64,000 nucleotides of DNA. Origin: an uncultured Acetatifactor sp. (GTDB lineage Bacteria; Bacillota; Clostridia; Lachnospirales; Lachnospiraceae). Numbering within the stretch: the stretch's first letter is position 1; each line of letters begins with the position of its first letter. A program made the position numbers and the translations under genes. The notes under the pieces were generated by a model. That model made no database searches. It saw only the letters and a list, made by a program, of their open reading frames with translations, and had not been told where the DNA came from. The stretch spans positions 1 to 64,000 of the forward strand of contig CAJTSY010000002.1 of the NCBI GenBank assembly GCA_910578995.1, given 5' to 3'. Below, one piece after another: positions 32,680 to 40,298 of this stretch.

Positions 32680-35028
32680 TCACCTGGGATCCCCGTTTCC
32701 CTGACCTGTGCCTCCCTGGCCCATGTTTCCCAGGTTTGGGTTCACAGGGATATCCGGGTTGGGTACGGATTCCCCGCCTTCCACCGGTTCGCCTGTCTGG
32801 GCGTCATAGCTGCGCCCGTCCGGCCCCACACGGTATCCCGTCTCAGGATCCACGGGATAGTCCATCCACGGCGCGTTGCGCACTCCTCCGGTTTCCCCTT
32901 CCCTGGGCTCTTCCCCGCCGTTCTGTCCGGGTTCTCCCCCCTCACCGCCGGGCTCCGCCGTATCGCCGCCGGGTTCCCCTGCCTGGTCTCCGCCCTCTCC
33001 TTCGGGATTCCGGATATACTGGTTCGTGATATCCTGCTGCAGGGCTTCCAGCTCCTCCGTCTCCTCCTGGGTCAGGGGTTCCGTCATAAAAATATTCAGA
33101 TAGGGAAGCGCCTCCATCAGGATGTTCCGCACGATCTTAGTGGCATACCTTGCATTATCCTGCTTGTTGTCGTTCACCCTGTCCACCACCACATAGATGG
33201 CAATCTCCGGGTCGTCGGCAGGGACGCATCCCATAAAGGACACCACATAATCCGTCTCCGAGCGCTTATTGGTTATGGGGTCGATGGTCTCCGCGGTTCC
33301 CGTCTTTCCCCCCAGGGTATAGCCGGGAGGCCTGGCCGTCTTGCCGGTTCCGTAATCCACCACCGCCCTGCAGTACTGCCTGATCAGGGCCGATGTGGAA
33401 TCCGACACCGTCTGCTTCAGAATCCTGGGTTCAATGTTCTTTACGGTGGCTCCGCTGGCATTGGTGATCTTGTCCACTATATGGGGTTCATAGTAATATC
33501 CCCCGTTTATCAGGGAACAGAACCCCGTAATCATCTCTATCATGGTCACGTTGAAGTTCTGGCCGAAGCTGTTGGTGGCCAGGTCCGTGGGGCCCATATT
33601 GTCCGCCGTGTAAATCAGGCTGGCCGTCCTGGCCTCGCCCGCCAGGTCGATATTGGTCTTGAGCCCGAAATTGAAGATCTGCTGGAATTTGCAAAAATCC
33701 TGGACCCCAAGAGCCTGCGCAATCCTCATCATACTCACGTTGCAGGATTTTGCAACCGCCTGCTCCAGGCTAAGCCACCCGCAGGAACCCGCATGGCATT
33801 TAATTTCATATCCGCCAATCTCCAACTTGCCTGTACACTCCAAACTCGTTCCCGGAGATACCGCCCCCTGCTCCAGGGCTGCAGCCACTGTAAAAGGCTT
33901 TGCCGTGGATCCCGGCTCATAAGTGTCGGTGACACAGAAATTTTTCCACAGGTAATTCAGGTTGACATACAGCTGGTCATCGTCCAGGGCCGCTATGCTC
34001 TCTTCGTTAAGGTAGGTTTCCGTCTTTTTGATCTCGTAATAGCCGTTGGCATTGGTAATCTGCTCCACCATCCTGGATCCCACCAGGGCCTGGGGATTGC
34101 GCGTGTCGTTCAGGTCATAACCGGGATAGCTGGCCATGGCAAGAACCTCGCCGGTATTCACTTTCATTATGATGCATCCCACGTTTTCCGCGCCGTTTCC
34201 CGGATGAAACTTGTCCTTGTTCTCCTCGTTGAACTTTTTCAGGTCCTTTTCCACTATCATCTGCAGGTTGGCGTCGATGGTGGAGTGGATGTCATAACCG
34301 TCCACCGCAGGCTTCACGGTTCTCTCCAGTGCCAGGTCGTCGTTCAGGTAGCCATACTCCCTGCCGTTGGTTCCGTTTAAGACATCATCATAATACTCTT
34401 CTAATCCGAATTTTCCCTGATTGTCCGTGGTGGTAAATCCGATCACATCCGCGGCCAGGGAATCATAAGGGTAGATCCGCTTGTATTCCTCCTCAAACCA
34501 GACGCCGTTTATGTTGGATCCTTCGGCCTCCTGGGCTTCCTTAAATCCTTTGATCTGGTCGTAAGTAAGGCGCCTTAAGGGTACATACCAGGAGGATTTG
34601 GGATTGTCCGCCACATATTTCCTGATCTCGGCCATGTCCAGATCAAAATTCTCCCCCAGGGCCTTCAGCGTCGGTTCCAGATAGATGGCCTTATACGTTC
34701 CCTCGTCCTTCACCTCGGTATTCATCACCTTGGCGTCTATGACCAGGTTGTACACTTTTTCGCTGGTGGCAAGCCTTGTCCCCTTTGCGTCCACAATGTT
34801 CCCCCGGCGGTAGGGAATCACCGTGGAGGAATATCTCTGCTGGGACAGCACCTGCTTCTGGTAATCCGTCTCATTGTTTCTGGTAATCCATATAAGCCGT
34901 CCGCATAATACCACAAAGGCCAGGAGAACCAGCGCATAGAGCACCACCAGCTTCTTCTGCATTTTTATGGTAAATCTGTCCGGCCGGCCGGCCTTCCCTG
35001 TCTTTCTTTTCCCTGCCTTTCTCCTCAC
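32680..35028 (-). CDS. Class B penicillin-binding protein (septal, PBP2/FtsI-type) with acidic Gly/Pro-rich tail
   Basis: A 782-residue bitopic transpeptidase, the first PBP of the dcw cluster and the likely FtsW partner in septal cross-linking. After a basic N-terminal tail and one membrane segment (about residues 28-50) come the dimerisation domain (RRGNIVDAKGTRLA, then GKFGLEEYYDDVLNG) and the transpeptidase domain with STAK, SCN and KTGTAE motifs. The last ~95 residues are an extracellular low-complexity tail rich in Gly, Glu and Pro (GGDTAEPGGEGGEPGQNGGE) that most homologues lack; PASTA domains are absent. The start overlaps the ftsL stop by 4 bp (ATGA), showing translational coupling. 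Confidence 0.92.
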   Translation of the reverse strand: MRRKAGKRKTGKAGRPDRFTIKMQKKLVVLYALVLLAFVVLCGRLIWITRNNETDYQKQVLSQQRYSSTVIPYRRGNIVDAKGTRLATSEKVYNLVIDAKVMNTEVKDEGTYKAIYLEPTLKALGENFDLDMAEIRKYVADNPKSSWYVPLRRLTYDQIKGFKEAQEAEGSNINGVWFEEEYKRIYPYDSLAADVIGFTTTDNQGKFGLEEYYDDVLNGTNGREYGYLNDDLALERTVKPAVDGYDIHSTIDANLQMIVEKDLKKFNEENKDKFHPGNGAENVGCIIMKVNTGEVLAMASYPGYDLNDTRNPQALVGSRMVEQITNANGYYEIKKTETYLNEESIAALDDDQLYVNLNYLWKNFCVTDTYEPGSTAKPFTVAAALEQGAVSPGTSLECTGKLEIGGYEIKCHAGSCGWLSLEQAVAKSCNVSMMRIAQALGVQDFCKFQQIFNFGLKTNIDLAGEARTASLIYTADNMGPTDLATNSFGQNFNVTMIEMITGFCSLINGGYYYEPHIVDKITNASGATVKNIEPRILKQTVSDSTSALIRQYCRAVVDYGTGKTARPPGYTLGGKTGTAETIDPITNKRSETDYVVSFMGCVPADDPEIAIYVVVDRVNDNKQDNARYATKIVRNILMEALPYLNIFMTEPLTQEETEELEALQQDITNQYIRNPEGEGGDQAGEPGGDTAEPGGEGGEPGQNGGEEPREGETGGVRNAPWMDYPVDPETGYRVGPDGRSYDAQTGEPVEGGESVPNPDIPVNPNLGNMGQGGTGQGNGDPR

Positions 35029-35591
35029 TTCTGCTGTTCCTTCCCTGTCACCTGCCGCATATAGTCGGCGCTCTCATTTGCATATTCTACAATCTGGCCT
35101 TCCTGGGCATAGACCATTCCCAGTTCGGATATTGCAATTCGCTTGATCTCTTCCAGGTCGATGCCGCTGATAATACGGTTGTACTCCTCGTCGTTGTCCA
35201 CTTTCAGGCTGTTCAGTTCGCTCTGCCTTGCCGCCACGGTTTTGGTCAGGTTGGTAAGCTGAGCCTGGAGCTGGACATAGTTGACCAGGATGAAGGCTGC
35301 CGCACACAGGGCCGCCGCCAGGAACACTACATAGCCTGCATTCATGTAGCGGGCCTTGTCGCGGTTCTTACGCGCTTTGTAATGGCGGTTTTCTTTCGGC
35401 AGGACTTCCCGGTTCCGCTGTTTTTTTACGGCAGGAGCCGCTTCCGGCTCCTCCCAGTAATGTTCGCTTTTACGAACTGTATTTCCGTATACATAGGTAA
35501 CATTATTTCTTCTGTCCATCCTCATGCCGTCTTTTGAATAGCCTCTGTTCCGCATTCTGTTCTGACCCATTCTGATCCCAGCCTTCCTCAT
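35025..35591 (-). CDS. ftsL: FtsL-like septum protein
   Basis: A 188-residue bitopic protein in the conserved ftsL slot between rsmH and the septal PBP. A long basic cytoplasmic N-terminus (~100 residues; RMDRRNNVTYVYGNTVRKSE) leads to one membrane segment (about 105-127) and a short extracytoplasmic leucine-zipper-like coiled coil (LQAQLTNLTKTVAARQSELN) ending with EEIKRIAISELGM, a typical FtsL C-terminal motif. FtsL joins DivIC and DivIB to activate septal synthesis. Sequence identity in this family is low, so position and topology are the main evidence. The cytoplasmic tail is longer than in Bacillus. Confidence 0.85.
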   Translation of the reverse strand: MRKAGIRMGQNRMRNRGYSKDGMRMDRRNNVTYVYGNTVRKSEHYWEEPEAAPAVKKQRNREVLPKENRHYKARKNRDKARYMNAGYVVFLAAALCAAAFILVNYVQLQAQLTNLTKTVAARQSELNSLKVDNDEEYNRIISGIDLEEIKRIAISELGMVYAQEGQIVEYANESADYMRQVTGKEQQK

Positions 35592-35597
35592 AAAAAA

Positions 35598-36554
35598 TCA
35601 AACTTCAGCCTCTCTCTGGAAAACCCTCAGCTTCGCGCTTCTGGAGCGGCTGTTAACCGCAAGCTCCTCCTCCCCCGGAATGATGGGCTTTCTGGTTACT
35701 ATGGTTCCTTTGGAAGCCTTCCCGCAGACGCACACCGGAAATTCCGGCGGGCAGGTACAGGGAGACTCATTTTTCCTGAATGTATTTTTGACAATGCGGT
35801 CTTCCAGGGAATGAAAGGTAATGACGCACAGTCTTCCCCCCGGGTTCAGCAGGTCTATAAAATCATCCAGTGTATTTTTCAGCACCTCCAGTTCCCGGTT
35901 GCACTCGATGCGCAGTGCCTGGTAAGTCTTCCTGGAGGGATGGCCGTCCTGCCGCATTTTGGCCGGAATGGCGGCCCTGATGATCTCGTTCAGCTCAAAA
36001 GTGGTCTCAATGGGTTTCCTGCTTCTGGCCTCGGCGATGTATTTTGCTATGTTCTTTGCGAACCGCTCCTCCCCGTAATCCCGGATAATATGGTACAGTT
36101 CGCTCTCCGGGTACCTGTTCACGATTGTCCCCGCAGTCAGGTTCTGCCTCTGGTCCATGCGCATGTCAAGGGGCGCGTCGTAGCGGTAGGAAAATCCCCT
36201 CTCCCCATTGTCAAACTGGTAGGAAGACACCCCCAGGTCAAGCAGAATGCCGTCCACCCTGTCCACTCCTTCCCCATGCAGCCTCGCCCTGGCATTACAG
36301 TAGTTATCACGGAAAATGGTGACTCTGGTTCCAAAAGGGGCAAGCCTTTCACCCGCCGCCCGGACGGCCTCCCCGTCCTGGTCGATACCGTAAAAATGTC
36401 CGCCCTCCAGCCTCCTGCACACCTCAAAGGCATGTCCGCCCCCTCCCAGGGTGCCGTCCACGTAAATCCCCTCCGGCCTTACCTGAAGCTGCCGGACGGT
36501 TTCCTCCAAAAGTACGGAATAGTGGCTAAACTCTATCACTTGTCTGTCTTCCAT
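35598..36554 (-). CDS. rsmH: 16S rRNA m4C1402 methyltransferase RsmH (MraW)
   Basis: A 318-residue SAM-dependent methyltransferase that modifies C1402 of 16S rRNA. Marks are [12 protein letters not shown] at the start, the SAM site [40 protein letters not shown], and [19 protein letters not shown] Cys-containing insert ([13 protein letters not shown]) near the C-terminus is usual in Firmicutes. It lies 17 bp after mraZ, the invariant arrangement at the head of dcw clusters. Confidence 0.96.
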   Translation of the reverse strand: MEDRQVIEFSHYSVLLEETVRQLQVRPEGIYVDGTLGGGGHAFEVCRRLEGGHFYGIDQDGEAVRAAGERLAPFGTRVTIFRDNYCNARARLHGEGVDRVDGILLDLGVSSYQFDNGERGFSYRYDAPLDMRMDQRQNLTAGTIVNRYPESELYHIIRDYGEERFAKNIAKYIAEARSRKPIETTFELNEIIRAAIPAKMRQDGHPSRKTYQALRIECNRELEVLKNTLDDFIDLLNPGGRLCVITFHSLEDRIVKNTFRKNESPCTCPPEFPVCVCGKASKGTIVTRKPIIPGEEELAVNSRSRSAKLRVFQREAEV

Positions 36555-36571
36555 CCTCTGCGGCGCCTTTC

Positions 36572-37003
36572 CTAAATCGTCATCCCCAGGCCTGCCATCC
36601 CCCGGGCTATGGCATTGATATCCATCTGGCTGTTATTTGCGTTCCATTTATCCAGACTCCATACCTCAATGCGGCTCCCCATACCGGCCAGAACCACATC
36701 CTTTTCCAGTCCCGCATATTCCCTGAGATCCTGAGGCATCAGGATGCGCCCCTGCTTGTCCACAGTCACGGGTTGGGCGCCCGACAGGAAAAACCTGGCA
36801 AACTGTCTTGCCTCCTCGTTTAACAGCGGCAACGATGCCAGCTTTGCTTCAAAGACTTTCCAGTCTTCATTGGCATACACAAACAGGCAGCCGTCCAGTC
36901 CCTTGGAAACCACAAATTCCTCACCGAGGACCTCGCGGTATTTGGAGGGAATGCTCAGCCTGCCTTTAGGGTCAATTGTATGATTGTATCTGCCCATAAA
37001 CAA
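36572..37003 (-). CDS. mraZ: Transcriptional regulator MraZ (TTG start)
   Basis: A 143-residue AbrB-like DNA-binding protein with two SpoVT-AbrB repeats, seen as [20 protein letters not shown] and [20 protein letters not shown]. MraZ controls the dcw operon by binding repeats in its own promoter. The start is assigned to TTG at 37003: it gives MFMGRYNH, the family's standard N-terminus, and follows GGTGG by 6 nt. The ATG two codons later (36997) has a 12-nt spacing. Upstream lie a TTGTAA-N17-TAAAAT promoter and 10-bp-phased AAGTGGGAT-like repeats. It heads the whole dcw transcript. Confidence 0.95.
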   Translation of the reverse strand: MFMGRYNHTIDPKGRLSIPSKYREVLGEEFVVSKGLDGCLFVYANEDWKVFEAKLASLPLLNEEARQFARFFLSGAQPVTVDKQGRILMPQDLREYAGLEKDVVLAGMGSRIEVWSLDKWNANNSQMDINAIARGMAGLGMTI

Positions 37004-37042
37004 AAGCAACCACCGCCCATCGCAAGCAGGTTTTGGATTTTC

Positions 37043-37082
37043 ATCCCACTTTATGGTACTTTATGCCATATCTATCCCACTT
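37043..37082 (-). promoter_or_regulatory. Candidate MraZ operator (10-bp-phased repeats)
   Basis: Read on the minus strand: AAGTGGGAT, then a degenerate ATGGCAT copy, AAGTACCAT, and AAGTGGGAT, starting about 10-11 bp apart. Characterised MraZ proteins bind three or four short G-rich repeats with 10-bp phasing between the promoter and mraZ. The site lies just downstream of the -10. Confidence 0.6.
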
Positions 37083-37090
37083 ATCAATTG

Positions 37091-37119
37091 ATTTTAATAT
37101 ATATTCAAAGATTTTACAA
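37091..37119 (-). promoter_or_regulatory. dcw operon promoter
   Basis: On the minus strand TTGTAA (37119-37114), a 17-bp spacer and TAAAAT (37096-37091). It gives a leader of about 80 nt containing the phased repeats. Confidence 0.7.
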
Positions 37120-37143
37120 GCCAAAAATATGTGCGGTTTGTAT

Positions 37144-37183
37144 AAAAAAGGCGTTCCGCAAAAAGAATGCGCAACGCCTTTTT
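37144..37183. terminator. Bidirectional terminator between lgt and mraZ
   Basis: AAAAAAGGCGTT (37144-37155) and AACGCCTTTTT (37173-37183) form an 11-bp stem around a 17-nt loop with runs of A and T at both ends. It ends the lgt transcript coming from the right and insulates the dcw promoter. Confidence 0.9.
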
Positions 37184-37260
37184 CTCAAAAAGCACAGGAT
37201 ATAGTGTGCCATTATCCATGAGCCCCAATATGTGGTTGTGAAAAATGTCGAAATATTTTT

Positions 37261-38136
37261 TTATTTTTTTTCCGGGGACTCAGCAGCCCCCTTACCCTTT
37301 ATCCGGACCACCAGGTCCGCCGCCACGGAAAACACCACCATCAGAAGCGCCAGTACCTGTGAGACGGGAACTGCCGTACCCGGAATAAAAAGCGTGTCAG
37401 TCCGGATTCCCTCGATGAAAAACCTGCCCAGGCCGTATCCCGCAAAGTAGAGCAGGCACAGCTCGCCGTGGAACCTCTTGTGTTTCCGGCAACAGAGCAG
37501 CACGGCAAAAACCAGAAGGTTCCACACACTCTCATAGAGAAAGGTGGGGTGGACGTTGATGTAGTTGGCTCCCTGGGGAATATGGGCGGCTATGTTGTCC
37601 GATATGTCCCTGGCCCGGACAGCCTCCACCGGAAGCTGCATGGAAAAGAGCCCGTCATAGTACTCCCCAAACACTTCCCTGTTCATGAAATTCCCCCAGC
37701 GTCCGATGGCCTGCCCCAGAATCAGCCCGGGCATACAGGTGTCCCCCATGAGCAGGGGATTGCGCTTCCGGATCCTGCAGTAGGCAAACAGGGTGATGAA
37801 CGCGGCAATAACCCCTCCGTATATGGCCAGTCCCCCGTTGCGCAGCTTAAAAATGCCAAGCAGGTCATCCCTGTAAAAATCCCAGGCAAAGATCACATAA
37901 TATATCCTTGCGCCTATAATGGAAAATATAACCGCATAAATGGCAAAATCCCAGTACTCTTCCGGATTCTGTCCCGTCACCCTGGCCATGTGGGCCGCCA
38001 TCATGATACCCGCCAGCACGCCGATTCCGATGAGCACTCCGTAAAACGCAATCTCAAATCCGAATACCGAAAAGTTTCTGGGTACATCCTTCAGGTAAAT
38101 TCCCAGATTCGGAAAAGCAATATCGCCAACATTCAT
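37261..38136 (-). CDS. lgt: Prolipoprotein diacylglyceryl transferase Lgt
   Basis: A 291-residue polytopic membrane enzyme that attaches diacylglycerol from phosphatidylglycerol to the lipobox Cys of lipoprotein precursors. Seven membrane segments are present. The Lgt signature GQAIGRWGNFMNREVFGEY is intact, as are GARIYYVIFAWDFY (with the conserved Arg-Tyr), NGGLAIYGG, and the C-terminal HPTFLYESVWN and EGIRTDTL, both conserved. Length is normal. It lies between ychF and the dcw promoter and is followed by a terminator about 80 bp downstream. Confidence 0.95.
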   Translation of the reverse strand: MNVGDIAFPNLGIYLKDVPRNFSVFGFEIAFYGVLIGIGVLAGIMMAAHMARVTGQNPEEYWDFAIYAVIFSIIGARIYYVIFAWDFYRDDLLGIFKLRNGGLAIYGGVIAAFITLFAYCRIRKRNPLLMGDTCMPGLILGQAIGRWGNFMNREVFGEYYDGLFSMQLPVEAVRARDISDNIAAHIPQGANYINVHPTFLYESVWNLLVFAVLLCCRKHKRFHGELCLLYFAGYGLGRFFIEGIRTDTLFIPGTAVPVSQVLALLMVVFSVAADLVVRIKGKGAAESPEKK

Positions 38137-38207
38137 AACTTATTCCTTTCAGGCCACCCTTCACGCAGGGCTGAAGCCATACCAATACTCCCGCTTTCCT
38201 TTTCCCG

Positions 38208-39305
38208 TCATACATTGAAGCGGAACAATATCACATCGCCGTCCCGGACGACATAGTCCTTGCCCTCGATGCCCACAAGTCCTTTCTCCCGGGCGGCGGC
38301 AAGGGAGCCCTGCTCCAGAAGGTCTCGGTAATTCACCACTTCCGCCTTGATAAACCCCCTCTCAAAGTCGGAATGTATCTTTCCCGCGGCCTGGGGGGCC
38401 TTTGTGCCGATTTTGATGGTCCACGCTCTGGTCTCGTCCTCCCCGGCAGTCAGGAAGCTCATAAGGCCCAGAATATGGTAACTGGCCTTCACCAGTTTCT
38501 CCAGACCGGATTCCGCAAGCCCCAGATCCTCCAGGAACATTGCCTTCTCGTCCTCATCCAGTTCGGAAATCTCCTGCTCGATCTGAGCGCAGATGACGAA
38601 CACCTCGCTGTGCTCCTCCCTGGCGAATTCCTTTACCTTTTCCACTCCGGCGTTTGATCCGCCCTCATCCGCCAGATCCTCCTCCGCCACATTTGCCGCA
38701 TAGATGACCGGTTTCCCCGTAAGCAGGTTATACCCCTGGAGCAGCGCCTGATCCTCCTCATCGTCCACTTCCATGGTCTTTGCCGGCTTCCCCGCCTCCA
38801 GGTGCGCCCTGATCCGCTCCAACAGTCCCAGCTCCCTGGCGGCCGTCTTGTCCATTCTGGCGGTTTTGGCCACCTTGGAGATCCTCCTCTCCAGGACTTC
38901 CAGGTCGGAGAAAATCAGCTCCAGGTTGATGGTCTCAATATCCCGCAGGGGATCCACACTGCCGTCAACGTGGACTACATTAGAGTCTTCAAAACATCTG
39001 ACCACATGGACAATAGCGTCCACCTCCCGGATATTGCTCAAAAACTGGTTGCCCAGGCCCTCCCCTTTGGAAGCCCCCTTCACCAGGCCCGCAATGTCCA
39101 CAAATTCGATCACGGCAGGAGTGACCTTTTTGGACTGGTACATGTCCCCCAGAAGCTTCAGCCGCTCGTCAGGCACGGTGACCACCCCTATATTGGGATC
39201 AATGGTGCAGAACGGATAATTGGCCGATTCAGCGCCCGCCTTTGTCAGCGAATTGAACAAAGTGCTCTTTCCTACATTCGGTAAACCGACGATTCCTAAT
39301 TTCAT
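38208..39305 (-). CDS. ychF: Ribosome-binding ATPase YchF (Obg family)
   Basis: A 365-residue P-loop NTPase of the OBG/HflX group that prefers ATP. G1 is GLPNVGKSTLFN, the switch region is SANYPFCTIDPNIG, G3 is DIAGLVKGASKGEGLGNQFL, and the nucleotide-specificity loop is NVAEED in place of NKxD, the reason for ATP use. The C-terminal TGS-like domain includes RAWTIKIGTKAPQAAGKIHS and FERGFIKAEVV. It binds ribosomes and affects translation and oxidative stress responses. It lies 41 bp after rsgA, occupying the place where rpe is found in many Firmicutes. Confidence 0.96.
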   Translation of the reverse strand: MKLGIVGLPNVGKSTLFNSLTKAGAESANYPFCTIDPNIGVVTVPDERLKLLGDMYQSKKVTPAVIEFVDIAGLVKGASKGEGLGNQFLSNIREVDAIVHVVRCFEDSNVVHVDGSVDPLRDIETINLELIFSDLEVLERRISKVAKTARMDKTAARELGLLERIRAHLEAGKPAKTMEVDDEEDQALLQGYNLLTGKPVIYAANVAEEDLADEGGSNAGVEKVKEFAREEHSEVFVICAQIEQEISELDEDEKAMFLEDLGLAESGLEKLVKASYHILGLMSFLTAGEDETRAWTIKIGTKAPQAAGKIHSDFERGFIKAEVVNYRDLLEQGSLAAAREKGLVGIEGKDYVVRDGDVILFRFNV

Positions 39306-39346
39306 CTTCCTTAAAACCTCCCTGTCTTCAATTGAGACTGCCCCGT

Positions 39347-40288
39347 TCAGGGACAGCCTCCTCTATACGCCCTGCTTCCCGGCGCCACACGGTCCAGCTC
39401 CTGATACAGGAGACAGTAATTCTCATACCGCATCCTGCTGATCCTTCCTTCCGCCACCGCATCCTTGACTCCGCAGTCACGCTCCCCGATATGAGAACAC
39501 CCGGTAAACCTGCAGTTTCCCTCATACTCCGAAAATTCCGGATAAAAGGAGGAAAGTTCCCCCTTCTCCAGCTCAAACAGTCCCAGGGAGCTGAATCCGG
39601 GCGTGTCCATAATATAAGTATCCCCGCCCAGGGCTATCAGCTCCGAGTGCCTGGTTGTATGTTTTCCCCTCTCAGCCCTCGCGCTGATCTCCCCTGTCTC
39701 CATGACAATCTCAGACTGCAGACAGTTGATCACTGAGGATTTCCCCACTCCGCTGGGCCCGGCCACAGTGGTAATTCTGCCTTCCAGTACTTCCCGAAGC
39801 CCGTCGATGCCCTCTCCGGTCCTGGCGCTGACCCCCAGCACAGGGTAACCACAGGCCCGATAGATACGGCTATACTCTTTCCAGGCCTGTCCTTCGTCGA
39901 TATCCAGCTTGTTAAAGCAGACCACGCAGGGCATCCCCTGCTGTCCCATCATGACCAGAAATCTGTCCAGGAGATTAAAGCTGGGCCTGGGCTTTACGGC
40001 AGAAAAAATCACCAGCGCCTGATCCACATTGGCCACCGCAGGACGGACCAGCCGGCTGCGCCTGGGCAGCAGGCAGCTGATATTGCCCAACATCTTTTCC
40101 TCATCCAGAACATCCATTTCCACTTCATCCCCTACCAGGAGACGCAGATTATCCTTCCTGAATATACCTTTTGCCCGGCATTCATATATCCCGCCGGTAA
40201 AGCCCGGTCCTTCTTTTTCCCCCTGTCCCGCTTCCACACAGCGGACATAATAAAAACCGCCGATTCCTTTGATTATCCTTCCCCGCAT
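39347..40288 (-). CDS. rsgA: Small-subunit ribosome biogenesis GTPase RsgA
   Basis: A 313-residue circularly permuted GTPase that checks 30S maturation. An N-terminal OB fold (residues ~1-75) is followed by permuted G motifs: FNKLDID (G4), GVSARTGEGIDGL (G5), AGPSGVGKSSVIN (G1), then DTPGFSSLG (G3). The zinc site is C-x4-C-x1-H-x5-C in CRFTGCSHIGERDC. It closes the conserved priA-def-fmt-rsmB-rlmN-prpC-pknB-rsgA block and starts 10 bp after pknB, so it is cotranscribed with the kinase. Length is typical. Confidence 0.95.
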   Translation of the reverse strand: MRGRIIKGIGGFYYVRCVEAGQGEKEGPGFTGGIYECRAKGIFRKDNLRLLVGDEVEMDVLDEEKMLGNISCLLPRRSRLVRPAVANVDQALVIFSAVKPRPSFNLLDRFLVMMGQQGMPCVVCFNKLDIDEGQAWKEYSRIYRACGYPVLGVSARTGEGIDGLREVLEGRITTVAGPSGVGKSSVINCLQSEIVMETGEISARAERGKHTTRHSELIALGGDTYIMDTPGFSSLGLFELEKGELSSFYPEFSEYEGNCRFTGCSHIGERDCGVKDAVAEGRISRMRYENYCLLYQELDRVAPGSRAYRGGCP

Positions 40289-40298
40289 AAGCCCCGTC

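Noticed and set aside
37246..37252. TGTCGAA (0A-box match) between lgt and mraZ
   Set aside because: It lies about 130 bp from the dcw -35, upstream of a terminator and on the opposite side of it; a 7-bp match by chance is likely.
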